Positions 9,395 through 20,117 of a DNA stretch of 64,000 nucleotides are shown here, in pieces (positions within the stretch are counted from its first letter, which is position 1; the number at the start of each line of letters is the position of its first letter). Below the pieces are notes generated by a model. The model was given only the letters and a program-made list of their open reading frames with translations, searched no databases and had not been told where the DNA came from. Source of the stretch: Hevea brasiliensis (Eukaryota > Streptophyta > Magnoliopsida > Malpighiales > Euphorbiaceae). The stretch is from NCBI RefSeq assembly GCF_030052815.1, contig NC_079503.1:50572735-50636734 (forward strand), read 5' to 3'. The position numbers and the translations under genes are program-made.

Positions 9395-11550
9395 GACCAT
9401 TCATCAATTAGCATCTAATAGTTCAATAGACTCAAAAATTCCTCTGGTTAATTTTGAAATCCCCATAACTGCCATTACTTCAAATGATTCTGAGGTAGAA
9501 CTCACAGAGGAAAGGGATAAAAGAGATGAACCTTCCCTAGTGCCTTGTGGGGATGAAACGCGTACCATAAACATAGGCACGGAAGAAGTGAAAAGGGAAC
9601 TTAAGGTTGTGGAGAATGAAGAATCAGAAGATATGATCAGTTTGCTCAAAGAATTCCTGAATGTATTTTCATGGAGCTATGACGATATGATTGGTTTGGA
9701 CCCCCAGATAGTGACGCACAAAATTCGTCTAATTTCGGGGACAATCCCGGTAAAGCAGAAGCTAAGAAGAATGAACCCTAACACGCTGCTCAAAGTTAGG
9801 GATAAGGTCAAGAAACAGTATGATGCTGGGTTTCTGGAAGTAGTCAAATATCCCCAATGAATAGCTAACGTTGTCCTGGTAATGAAGAAGGATGGGAGAG
9901 TCAGGGTGTTCATTGATTACAGGGATCTTAATAAAGCAAGCTTGAAAGATTATTTCCCTCTCCCTCACATTGATGTGTTAGTAGACAATGCTGCGGGATT
10001 GGGCAGGTGTTTGTGTATCGATGGGGCATCAGGGTATAATCAAATCCCAATGGATGAGGAAGACAAGGAGAAAACTGCTTTCATCACTCAATAGGGGGTA
10101 TTTTGCTATCGGGTCATGCCTTTCGGGTTAAAGAATGCTGGAGCCACCTACCAACGTGCTATGGTCACATTATTCCATGATATGATGCATAAAGAAGTGG
10201 AGGTGTACGTGGATGATATGATCATCAAATCCCAGGGAGAAGAGAGCCATGTGCAGGTGATGAGGAAAGTATTCGAGAGACTCAGGAAATATCAGCTGAA
10301 ACTGAACCCTGCCGAATGCATATTCGGAGCTAGATCTGGGAAATTGTTGGGGTTCATAGTGAGCGAGAAAGGAATAGAAGTTGATCCAGATAAAGTCCAA
10401 GCCATTCAAGAGATGCCATCCCTAAAAACAGAAAGGGAGGTGCGCAGTTTCTTGGGGAAATTGAACTACATATCAAGGTTTATTTCCAATCTCACTGCTA
10501 AGGCTGAGCCTATTTTTAGATTACTCCGAAAGAACAACACCACTCAATGGGATTCAGTTTGTCAAGAGGCTTTCGAGAAAATCAAGCAGTATCTGTCCAA
10601 CCCACCAGTATTGGTTCCGCCGGTGGCAGGAAAGCCTTTGATTCTGTATATGGCGGTCCAACAAAGCTCAATGGGATGTGATTTGGGGCAACATGATGAT
10701 ACCGGCCGAAAGGAAAGGGCTATTTATTACCTGAGCAAAAAGTTTAATGATTGTGAGTCAAGGTACTCTTTCCTAGAGAAAACTTGTTGCGCGTTAGCTT
10801 GGACAGCGAATCGCCTTAAGAACTACATGTTGAATCACAAGACATGGCTCATTTCCATAATGGATCCCATCAAGTATGTATTTGAAAGCCCATTCATGCC
10901 AGGAAGGATAGCCAAGTGGCAGGTCATACTATCTCAATATGACATTGTCTATATGACCCAGAAAGCAGTCAAAGGTAGCGTGATCGCTGATCTCCTAGCA
11001 GAAAACCCTATCCAGGATTATGAAGCTCTGGATTTTGAGTTCCCTGATGAGCATATTAACGAAGTGGACTGCAAAGAAGAAGAGCCAGCAAATGTATGGG
11101 AAATGTATTTCAACGGAGCTGTCAATTTGTCCGGTAATGGAATCGGAGCTGTATTGGTATCCCCGGATGGGAAACACTTTCCGATAGCAATCAAGTTGAG
11201 ATTTGATTGCACCAACAACGTCGCAGAATATGAAGCTTGTGTAATGGGTCTACAAGCTGCTATCGAAATGAAGGTTAGGAAGTTGGAGGTATATGGAGAC
11301 TCAGCCCTGATCATTTATCAAGTCAAAGGAGAATGGCAAACCAAGGATCCGAAGCTAATCCCATATCAGAAGTACTTACTGGAGCTGATTAAGAAGTTCG
11401 AAGAAATCTCTTTCACTTACCTTAGTCGAGACAAGAAACAATTTGCAGACGCCTTGGCCACCTTGGCTGTTATGGCTCAAATGGAAGAAGGGCAGACGAC
11501 TCAGGTATTAAAGATTAAAGCAATGAGTGAGCCGGTTTACTGCTTCATGA
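9395..11550 (+). pseudogene. Ogre-1 reverse transcriptase, RNase H and second (archaeal-like) RNase H
   Basis: Copies the genomic RNA into cDNA. RT motifs: KQKLRRMNPNTLLKVRDKV, GRVRVFIDYRDLNKAS, CIDGASGYNQIPM, MPFGLKNAGATYQRAM and the catalytic YVDD (about 10206-10217). The connection RNase H (about 10640-10860) reads LILYMAVQQSSMGCDLGQ, where the first catalytic Asp expected in gypsy RNase H is absent. A second RNase H of the archaeal/plant type follows (11091-11480) with AEYEAC, VYGDSALI and FADALATLA. Two RNase H domains are diagnostic of Tat. Breaks: TGA at 9858-9860 (Trp in Ogre-2) and TAG at 10092-10094 (Trp in other Tat elements, but TAG in Ogre-2 too). Confidence 0.9.
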
Positions 11551-12824
11551 TCGAAGAAGAACCTGATGGTAAACCTTGGTACCATGACATCTTGCTTTAC
11601 ATCAGAACCAGAGAATTCCCCTCAGGGGTGAGCAAAAACGAAAAGAGGATGATTCTGAGATTAGCATTGGGATACTTCCCCAGTGGAGAAACCCTATACA
11701 AAAGGAGCTCCAATGGCGAATTGTTGAGATGTGTGGATGCAAAAGAGGCGAAGAGAATCCTTTTTGAGACTCATGAAGGAAACTGTGCAACCCATGCCAA
11801 TGGGCATATGATTGCTAAATAAATCATGAGACGAGGATATTTTTGGACTACCATGGAAAAAGATTGCGTTGAGTATTTCCGAAAGTGCCATAAGTGTCAA
11901 ATCTACGCAGATCCAATAAATGTTCCACCTCACCAATTGTTCAATCTCGTTTCACCATGGCCTTTTGCAATGTGGGACGTCGATGTGATTGGTCCCATCA
12001 ACCCTAAGGCATCCAATGGGCACAGGTTTATCCTAGTAGCAATCAACTATTTTTCTAAATGGGTCGAAGTAACATCATATGCTCACATTATACAGAACAC
12101 ATTTCTCAAATTCCTCAGAAATAATATCATCTGCCGGCACGACCTCCCTAATGAAATCGTCACTGACAATGCTAAGAATTTGAATGGTCCAAAGATTCAG
12201 AAATTATGTGATCAATACAAGATTCGACATCTCAATTCCTCCCCATACCGTCCCCAGATGAATGGAGCGGTGGAAGCTGCAAACAAAAATCTCAAAAGAA
12301 TAATCCGGAAAATGACGATCACTTATAGGGATTGGCATGATATGCTCCCCTACGCCCTTCACGCATACTGGACTTCCGTAAGGACCTCAACCGGTGCAAC
12401 TCCTTACTCGCTGGTTTATGGGATGGAGGCTGTATTACCTATCAAAGTTGAAATTCCTTCCCTAAGGATTCTGAAGGAATCAGGGATTGATGAGTCAGAG
12501 TGGATCCAGTCGAGGTTGGATCAATTAAACTTGCTAGACGAGAAGAGGCTAGCAGCAGCATGTCATGGGCAGTTATATCAGAGGAGAATGGCCAGGGCAT
12601 TTGACAAAAGCGTTCGCCCACACGAATTTCAACCTAGGGACCTAGTTCTGAAGAAAGTGTTTCCGAATCAAAACGATCCCCGGGGTAAATGGTCACCAAC
12701 CCACGAGGGACCCTATGTGGTTAAAAAGGCATTTTCTGGTGGGGCTCTGATCTTGACCCACATGGACGATGAAGAATTTCCAAGACCTGTGAATGCCGAC
12801 GCTGTCAAAAGATACTATGCCTAA
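11551..12824 (+). pseudogene. Ogre-1 integrase
   Basis: Inserts the cDNA into the host genome. The N-terminal zinc site is H-x6-H (HEGNCATH) with CHKC further on. The catalytic triad is intact: Asp in DVDVIGPI, Asp in VTDNAKN and Glu in NGAVEAANKN, the last two 35 residues apart (D,D35E). The C-terminal domain has FQPRDLVLKKVF and a GPYVV motif; no chromodomain follows, as expected for Tat. A single TAA at 11820-11822 splits the frame where Ogre-2 has Lys codons. The C-terminal 332 residues are otherwise open to the natural stop at 12824. Confidence 0.9.
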
Positions 12825-13631
12825 AAAAAAAAACAAAAGGGGTAGGGGTGAAAACCAGAAAGGGCGCTCCTAGCAAAATGTGTGAAAGAAGGCGAAAACA
12901 CTCGAAGGGCGCTTTCTATAAAATGAGCGAAGGATAAAAAAACCCGAAAGGGCGTCCTAAAAGAGCGAGCAAAAAAAAAAAAATAATAATAATAATCTAG
13001 GGGTGAAAACTCGAAAGGGCATCCCAAGAACCAAAAGGAAGAAATAAGGAAAGGAGCATGAAACCTATAAGGGAAATACACCGTCATGGCATGAGACTTC
13101 AGAGTACTAGAAATAATGGCAGTTAAGGGATTTCAAAGCTAGCCACAAGGAATATGTGAGATCTATCCTTGTACCCGTTTTCTTTGAAACTGTACCTTTG
13201 TTTCTTAAAACCATAATAAAGTTATACTTTATTCACTTTGCTTTTATCTTCCTGTACACTCACTTTTTAATATTGTCCTTCTTCAATCTTTTTATCTAAT
13301 GCACTATTAATCATTTAAAATTTTTCCGTAAGATTAGGATTTGAAAATTGATAACCTCGCGTACTTTGCTATGAGATTTGCAGGAAATGGCCTAAAAAAA
13401 AAAAACTTGGAAGGGCGCTTCTAGTCAAATGGGCGAAAGAAAAGTGAAAACCCACAAGAGCGCTTTTCGTAAAATAAGAAGAAAGTCGGGAACAGAAAAG
13501 GGGCATCCGAAGAAATGGGGTCGTAGGTCAAGTCTTGCAACTCGTCCTCTATTAATCATCAGCTTTCGGGATCCTGTTAAGTACACTTCATCAGGGAGGA
13601 ACTTCTCGTGTCGAGATTAGACTTGCTTTGT
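12825..13631 (+). other. 3' untranslated region with degenerate short repeats
   Basis: No gene. After the integrase stop come A-runs and a loosely repeated block with GAAAGGGCGCTCC / AAAATGGGCGAAAGAA (12840-13030 and again about 13385-13530), separated by AT-rich sequence. This is the start of the variable region between integrase and 3' LTR that Tat elements are known to fill with tandem repeats. Confidence 0.6.
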
Positions 13632-14775
13632 AAGTTGATTTTAATTTTCAGCATTTTACATTTCCTGTTATCAACCTCTGGTTCCTTGATCTAAGTTGAT
13701 TTTAATTTTCAGCATTTTAAATTTCCTGTTAATCAACCTCTGGTTCCCTGATCTAAGTTGATTTTAATTTTCAGCATCTTAAATTTCTTGTTATCAACCT
13801 CTGGTTCCCTGATCTAAGTTGATTTTAATTTTCAGCATCTTAAATTTCCTGTTATCAACCTCTGGTTCCCTTATCTAAGTTGATTTTAATTTTCAGCATC
13901 TTAAATTTCCTGTTATCAACCTCTGGTTCCTTGATCTAAGTTGATTTTAACTTTCAGCATCTTAAATTTCCTATTATCAACCTCTGGTTCCTTGATCTAA
14001 GTTGATTTTAAGTTTCAGCATTTTAAATTTCCTGTTAATCAATCTCTGGTTCCTTGATCTAAGTTGATTTTAATTTTCAGCATTTTAAATTTCCTGTTAT
14101 TAACCTCTGGTTCCTTGATCTAAGTTGATTTTAATTTTCAGCATTTTAAATTTCCCGTTATCAACCTCTGGTTCCTTGATCTAAGTTGATTTTAATTTTC
14201 AGCATTTTAAATTTCTTGTTATCAACCTCTGGTTCCTTGATCTAAGTTGATTTTAATTTTCAGCATTTTAAATTTCCTGTTAATCAACCCCTGGTTCCTT
14301 GATCTAAGTTGATTTTAATTTTCAGCATTTTAAATTTCCTGTTATCAACCTCTGGTTCCTTGATCTAAGTTGATTTTAATTTTCAACATTTTAAATTTCC
14401 TGTTATCAACCTCTGGTTCCCTAATCTAAGTTGATTTTAATTTTCAGCATTTTAAATTTCCTGTTAATCAACCTCTGGTTCCTTGATCTAAGTTGATTTT
14501 AATTTTCAGCATTTTAAATTTCCTGTTATCAACCTCTGGTTCCCTGATCTAAGTTGATTTTAATTTTCAGCATTTTAAATTTCACGTTATCAACCTTTGG
14601 TTCCTTGATCTAAGTTGATTTTAATTTTCAACATTTTAAATTTCCTGTTATCAACCTCTGGTTCCTTGATCTAAGTTGATTTTAATTTTTAAGCATTTTA
14701 AATTTCCTGTTAATCAACCTCTGGTTTCTCGATCCAAGTTGATTTTAATTTTCTAGCATTTTAACTCCTGTTACC
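13632..14775 (+). repeat. 61-bp minisatellite, about 19 units, in Ogre-1 3' UTR
   Basis: Head-to-tail units of 61-62 bp: AAGTTGATTTTAATTTTCAG, then CATTTTAAATTTCCTGTTAT, then CAACCTCTGGTTCCTTGATCT. Units differ by a few substitutions and an occasional extra base (TTATCAAC versus TTAATCAAC). Each unit contains GTTGAT and ATCAAC as an inverted pair. Hypervariable 3' UTR arrays in Ogre and other Tat elements are known seeds of genomic satellites. Confidence 0.95.
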
Positions 14776-14904
14776 AATCTCTAGGTCACTAACTTAAGTA
14801 GGCTTTAGTTTCCTAACCTTGAACACCTAATCGCCCAAAATATGGGCCTAAATCTTTACATAATTCCTACATGGGAAAATTTTTCCCTTTAATAGAAATT
14901 ATGT

Positions 14905-14917
14905 AAAGAGGGGCAGC
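14905..14917 (+). other. Polypurine tract of Ogre-1
   Basis: AAAGAGGGGCAGC directly precedes the 3' LTR start TGTCGACACC. It primes plus-strand DNA synthesis. Confidence 0.85.
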
Positions 14918-15512
14918 TGTCGACACCATATTTTGGCCGATCCCCAGAATCAATAAATTTCAAAACCGATCCCCAGCGCTAAGTCTCCCTTTGCCAGCCA
15001 ATTACATTTCCGATCTCTTTTTGCCGGACAACCACATTTCCGATCTCTCCTCAAAAGGAATCGAATCAATACTAAGTCCCCATGTCATTTTAAAGCCTCA
15101 CCAACCTCTCTAGCCAATTATCAAATCTCCTGACTAGTCAATTACATTCCCGATATCTCTTGTCAAATGAAATTGAACCAACACTAGATCTTTATGTCAC
15201 CAGTTTTATTGCCGATCTCCCTTTTAAAAGCTTAGGAATAATCAAGTTAAGGTTCCAATCCGGTTTAATGATGATTCCGATCTTAAGCGTTCAAGCCAAA
15301 TTTCCAATTTTAATCAAGTCCCGTTTAGCGTTGGTTCCCTGCCGATCTCATACTTATTGTGTTTTCCGACCTCTTACACTTAGATTAATAATCACTTTTA
15401 GTTATTTTAATATGCTCAGACAATCAAGTGCTTAAGTAATTTAGAGATTTTTCGATCACATCCATTCACTGAACAAAAAGGGAATTTCATTTCATATTAA
15501 AATTTGTACAAA

Positions 15513-16436
15513 TCATTCGGCTGGAGGATTACCCCTAGCCTGATCTACATTTTGTTCACTTCCTCTCTCACCCTCAGCCTCCTCCTCGCTTTCCTCTTCG
15601 TCTTGGGGAGCCAAGTCGACCATCCAGGAGAAGTCCTCCTCGGGATAACACTTCTTGAGCTCGGCCAAGAGATCCCTGTGAGCATTTACATAAGTGCCGG
15701 CCTCCCTTGTTACCGCATCTTCCTCTTTCACTTTGAGCTCCTCAGCGAGGTGAGCAACTTCACCGGCCCGGAGCGCCTGAACTTCCTCAAGAACATGATC
15801 TCGCTCGGCCAGAACATGAGCCTACTCGGCCAGCTTGTCCTCGTAAAACTTCATCCGCCCCTCAATTTCAGATATGTAGTTCTGAGCGGATGAGAGTTGG
15901 GATCGGAGGGAAGCCACTTCATGACCCATCTTCTCGACCTCCTTACCCAGGCGGTGTGCCTTCTCCCAGACGATGTGCTGATTCACTAAGCACTCCACAT
16001 TCAGGCTCATGGATCGGGTTAGGATGTCATCAAGATTGTCCGGGGATAGCCTGTCCCGATCCTTCCGAAGGCAGATAGAAGCCCCCAGAACCTTAGCCAA
16101 ACCCGGATTCTCCCGAACAGTTCGGTTCTTCTCTAGGGAATGGATCAGCACCTGAGCACCGCAGGAGAGGGTCCTTGAGGTAGGTTGGGAAGGACCCCCT
16201 TTCGCACTCGAAGCAATTGGAGGAGGTGGAGGCGGCTCTTCTTGGCGAGGAGGAGATCGGATCACTTCTACCTCGGGGATCGGCTGCCCCGAAGGTTGAG
16301 ATGAGCCCCCTTGCATTTCCTCAGCTTCATGCCTGGGTGTCTGGAGCAGCTCGGATCGTTTCATCTCCCGCACTTTCCGGGAGACCTCTCTCTTTCACTT
16401 CCGGCTCTCCTTGGAAGCTTCGCCGCTTGCCATACC
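15513..16436 (-). pseudogene. Antisense LTR gene, second exon: basic, coiled-coil and acidic C-terminus
   Basis: Continuation of the antisense gene in another frame after a probable intron (about 16437-16530). It begins MASGEASKESRK in the same register as MAGGDASKESRKRKRK in the solo LTR (about 24340). Then come a basic patch, a PPPPPP linker, a coiled coil (EKAHRLGKEVEKMGHEVASL, EIEGRMKFYEDKLAE) and a conserved end NAHRDLLAELKKCYPEEDFSWM with an acidic tail EEESEEEAEGE. The end is repeated in the solo LTR (23352-23540). Two in-frame stops: TGA in the basic patch (CGA in the solo copy) and TAG at 15822-15824 (probably from CAG), both C-to-T changes. Confidence 0.65.
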
Positions 16437-16439
16437 TAC

Positions 16440-17373
16440 ACAAAGAAGAGGTCATTGAGATCGCTAAGGTCCAAAGATCTGAGATATAGAAAATACCGAT
16501 GCCGAGGTCAGAGAGCTGAAGCCCGCGATCTTTGCCAGTGATCAACTCCATTGTCCAGTGATGCAGTTCGGCAGTCACTGCATCCAAACAAAAGAATTTC
16601 TCTCTGGACGCCTTTTCTTTCAACTCCATCACCATCAGGCCTTTTTCCCTATTTAGGGTGATGCGCTTCGGAAGTACGGGACCCTGGTGCAGCCAGCTGC
16701 GAGGGAAACCTTCAAAGCCGTTCGGAATTTTGCTTCTAAGGATAAAGAAGCGGTTCTTCCAATTCTTCACGGAGGAAGGCAGATCGGTAAAAAGCCCACA
16801 ATGTGGTTTCGCCTGGAAGAACCAATACTCGTCTTCCTTTCGACGAGTTAATCTATGTAGTTCGGTGAATACCTTAGCTGTAGGATGGAGTCCCTTAGCT
16901 CGACAGAGGCCTCGGAAGGCTACTAGGATCCGCCACGAGTTCGGGTAAACTTGGGCGATGCACACTTGGTGAAATTTTAGGACTTCCTTGAAGAAGTCAT
17001 CGAGAGGGAACCGCAGTCCGGCTTTTAATTGCTCCTTGTATACCATGATCATGTCGTTCTCTTCGAAGAAGTGATCGGCTCGAAGATCGCCGTGACACTT
17101 AATGAGTTCGAATGAATCAGGATGAATGTTGTATTCTTGGCTGAACGATTGTAGGTCGGTTTCTTGAAGAATTGATGGCAGCTCGTCCATGGGAAGATTT
17201 TCCCTCCCTGAAAAAGGTAAATGTCTTGATGGTGCTGCTTGTCCCTGAGCTGGAACGGAGACCCTAGGAGGTTCAGGTCGCACGCTTGGTCCGACTACCT
17301 CCACTTCATCAGACGACCACGAGATCTGAATGGAAGGGGGGCTCGCCACTCTCTGACCCTCGGCGCCACTCAT
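16440..17373 (-). CDS. Antisense LTR gene, first exon: Transposase_28 / aORF-like protein
   Basis: Open frame on the strand opposite to gag-pol. I place the start at MSGAEGQR (17373) because the diverged solo LTR has MSGVKGQR in the same place (25271) and both sit 156 bp below a TATA-like motif. After a variable linker comes a domain with VYKEQLKAGLRFPL, NSWRILVAFRGLC, WFFQAKPHCGLFTDLPSS and NWKNRFFIL, which I recognise as the Pfam 'putative gypsy type transposon' (Transposase_28) family, known from antisense ORFs of Tat elements. From RENLP to the shared end I count 65 of 84 residues identical to the solo LTR copy, while the linker is poorly conserved. The frame runs open to 16327, but CAG/TAG then GTATGGC near 16437 suggests a splice acceptor. 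Function unknown; possibly nucleic-acid binding. Confidence 0.75.
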
Positions 17374-17528
17374 TTTCAAAGGAAATAGAAAATTTAAACT
17401 AAAAGAAAGATCAAAACCCTTATCGGAGCTTGATCGGTGTCGGAAAAACTTGAAAAATTGAGAGGATTTTGGAACCGCTCGCGGGATGCTGAAAATGACA
17501 TAAGAGAGCAACTGGCTGACCCGTCCCC

Positions 17529-17536
17529 TATTTATA
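17529..17536 (-). promoter_or_regulatory. TATA box of the antisense LTR gene
   Basis: On the - strand GGTATAAATAGGGG, a textbook plant TATA box, 156 bp upstream of the ATG at 17373. The diverged solo LTR has the same context at 25427-25434 with TAAAAATA, also 156 bp from its ATG. Together they mark an antisense promoter inside the Ogre LTR. Confidence 0.65.
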
Positions 17537-17955
17537 CCCGTCTGATCATTTAATGCTCACAGTGTTCCAGGCGGTGCATCGGTTAATGGGATTCACCAAC
17601 TTTTCTAACACGTATCATGAATATTCCAGAAATTCCATCGGCTAGTTATAGATAATTAAGGTAGATCGGTTAAGGGTTGTTCATTTAGGGACCGGATCGA
17701 GTAAACACATCAGAGATCGGAAAATAGTCAACGCAACAATTATAAAAAAGATTGTTGTCAAAGTAAAATTTTATTTCCGAAAAGGTCGGATTACATCATT
17801 TGGGCGATCTCTAGGGATCAGATTACATTAAAGGTCGGGCTACATCATTTGGGCGATCTCTAGAGATCGAATTACATTGAAAGTAAAATTACATCATTTG
17901 GGCAATCTCTAGAGATCGGCAGTACATCCCATCTAATAAAGACCTATGTCAAAGC

Positions 17956-18378
17956 CTAGTCTCGTGGCTGAGTCAAAAGATGTGTTAGGCCAGCCATCAA
18001 CATCGGACAGATGTACAGCTCAGATGGGGGAACTATGATTCTCATGAGGATGAGAGAGGTCGTCATCAATGTTATTGCTCGGAGCCGAGCCGCTATCGAG
18101 ACACCCAATGTGGTGAGAAGCCAAATGAAATTCAAGGCGCAGTCACCAATGGTAAGGGAAATATTAGCAGTCTTCTCGCCCAAAGTCAGTTCGCCGACTA
18201 TATCGGTCGAACGATTCGAGATCGACACGATCGAAGTCCTCGATCCAGGTCGGTGAGTTAGTTCGGTTCTCCCACTGTCATCAAATGAGGTTATCATAAT
18301 TCTCCGATCACCGGAGTCGTAAATTTTCAGTCGAGGAATAAGAAGAACAATCGGAAAAAGATCAAAAGCCACTATCAT
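17956..18378 (-). CDS. Second antisense LTR ORF, 140 aa, unknown
   Basis: Open frame MIVAFDLF...THLLTQPRD on the - strand. The diverged solo LTR keeps a matching open frame (25829-26242, MVAAFDLF...) with shared blocks such as AFDLF, LKIYD, ISNRST and NFIW/KFIW, at roughly 45% identity by eye. In both copies the ATG lies about 100 bp below a TATATATA motif. The C-terminal half is hydrophobic (FIWLLTTLGVSIAARL, TTSLILMRIIV), suggesting one or two membrane-like segments. I recognise no family. It could be a chance ORF kept by nucleotide similarity. Confidence 0.4.
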   Translation of the reverse strand: MIVAFDLFPIVLLIPRLKIYDSGDRRIMITSFDDSGRTELTHRPGSRTSIVSISNRSTDIVGELTLGEKTANISLTIGDCALNFIWLLTTLGVSIAARLRAITLMTTSLILMRIIVPPSELYICPMLMAGLTHLLTQPRD

Positions 18379-18471
18379 GGCCGGGACTACTGCCGGAGCA
18401 GTTAGAATAGGAATTGTGAGAAGGAAGAGGAGAAACTCAAATGCGGGGGGGGGGGGCTTCCCGGTTGAAGG

Positions 18472-18481
18472 TATATATATA
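18472..18481. promoter_or_regulatory. TATATATATA motif upstream of the second antisense ORF
   Basis: A self-complementary TATA run, also at 64-73 in the 5' LTR and 26342-26349 in the solo LTR. On the - strand it sits about 95-100 bp above the 140-aa ORF. It could equally serve + strand transcription. Confidence 0.35.
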
Positions 18482-19106
18482 GGAAAAATCCGAGCATTTA
18501 TTACGAGCGGAAAACAAAGCGAATGCCTCAGAAATCGAGGGAATAAATGCTTTGACTGAACCGGACCGGATGAAGGCGGAGACCGGAGTAGGAGAGATCA
18601 GAAAAAAGGAAGCCCGGCATGAGAGATCGGAAAAGCATCATGTTGGAAAGACCAGAAAGGAGGAGAGATCAGAAAACAAAGAGAATAAGACGCTTACCGC
18701 TGTCGTCATAATCAGAGCTGAGGTAGTTAAGGCGTTGCAGATGAAATCTCTACCGCACGCCCCAGAATAGCCCGCATTACTGACATGTGCCAGAATATGT
18801 CATGATAGTGCTGTACATCCTAATCTCCACCATTGATCCAACTTGTAAGGACGAGCCCGGAGCCCTTGGATCAAAGAAGAAGACGACAAGACCAGCGCCT
18901 TTCACTCCTAGCCCTCAGATCGCCCTTGATAAGAAAATTTTGGGCCGTCAAATTAGAAGAGAGAAAGGACAAATATTCTGAAAGGAATCTCGGCTGTTCG
19001 TTCTGCTTCTCTTTAATTCTCGAGCCTTAGATCATGTCCTTTAAAATCCTAACCCTCCATCTCCCTCAAAACAAATCCTGACCCTTCATGGGGAGCACTC
19101 GATTCC

Positions 19107-19114
19107 TATAAATA
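19107..19114 (+). promoter_or_regulatory. Sense TATA box in the 3' LTR
   Basis: TATAAATA, the duplicate of 699-706. In a 3' LTR it could start read-out transcription into the neighbouring copia LTR and Ogre solo LTR. Confidence 0.65.
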
Positions 19115-20117
19115 CTTGTATGAAAACTGTTCAAAGGAGGACAAAAAAAAAAGTGAATATAGCGGAAGTACTCTGAAACTTAATTCAGCTCGTTACTCTG
19201 CTATTTTTGAAGCTTTCATAAGAAAAACTTTTGAAACCAGTTTTCTGAAGTATTTTATTGCAAAGGGATTTTTGAATACTAAAACTCTCCATTTTCAATT
19301 CGTTCATTATCCTGTGACACTCTCACTTTCTGTCTTTGTTATCTTTATTTCCACCCCCGTTGTCCAAGCTCAACTTCATTCAAACTCGGTTATAATTTTG
19401 ATTGGACTGCATTTTAGCAAGGTATCCTTCATTTCAAGGCGAACCTTAGTCCTCAGGTTATCAGCCCGCAACCCCATTACGTTTTGTGATCCCGTAGTTA
19501 GTTCAATAGATTCGGCTCCCTACAGGTGAGTGCTTATATCGCTGCTTTATCAAGTGCTCGTTTTTATTTTACGTATTTCCTTTATTTTTGTGTTTGTAAT
19601 TTTCACCAAGTTTATGTTGGGTTAAAAAACGCGTAGAAGGTTATTCCCGGGTTTACTTCTTTGTTAATCAGTCCATTCTTTTTGTTAATCTTCGTTACTT
19701 CTAAATGCAAGAGTTCTAGTTGGATAAAATGTAGGTAACTGTATCTAAAGCGTTTCTTTAAAAATGAAAGGTCTGAATAATAAGTCAGGAAAATAGTAAA
19801 ATTGAATCTTTAGGCTAACACAGAAGATGATCGGGTAAGACGCCATAAGGCGGAATAAAAACTAAATCTCAGATAAATAAATGGAACAGATCGGGTACCA
19901 AAAGGTACTGGCTAGGCGACCACATAGGAGGTCGGTAAAATTCAATTCGGTATCCTCTGTCCAGTCACGAGGTACCAAGGAGTTAAAAGAAGCCTTATTC
20001 CGATCCCCGGCATCTTTGAATGCCTGAACCCTTAGTCTTAGGCTCTCATGATGTGTAGCTGTAATCAAATTTCGATAGGTCGGAAAAGTCCTTATCCGAC
20101 TCCCATTAAAATAAAAG

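Noticed and set aside
16217..16541. Plus-strand ORFs opposite the antisense gene
   Set aside because: Shadow frames: the conserved domain, start codon and TATA spacing support the - strand only.
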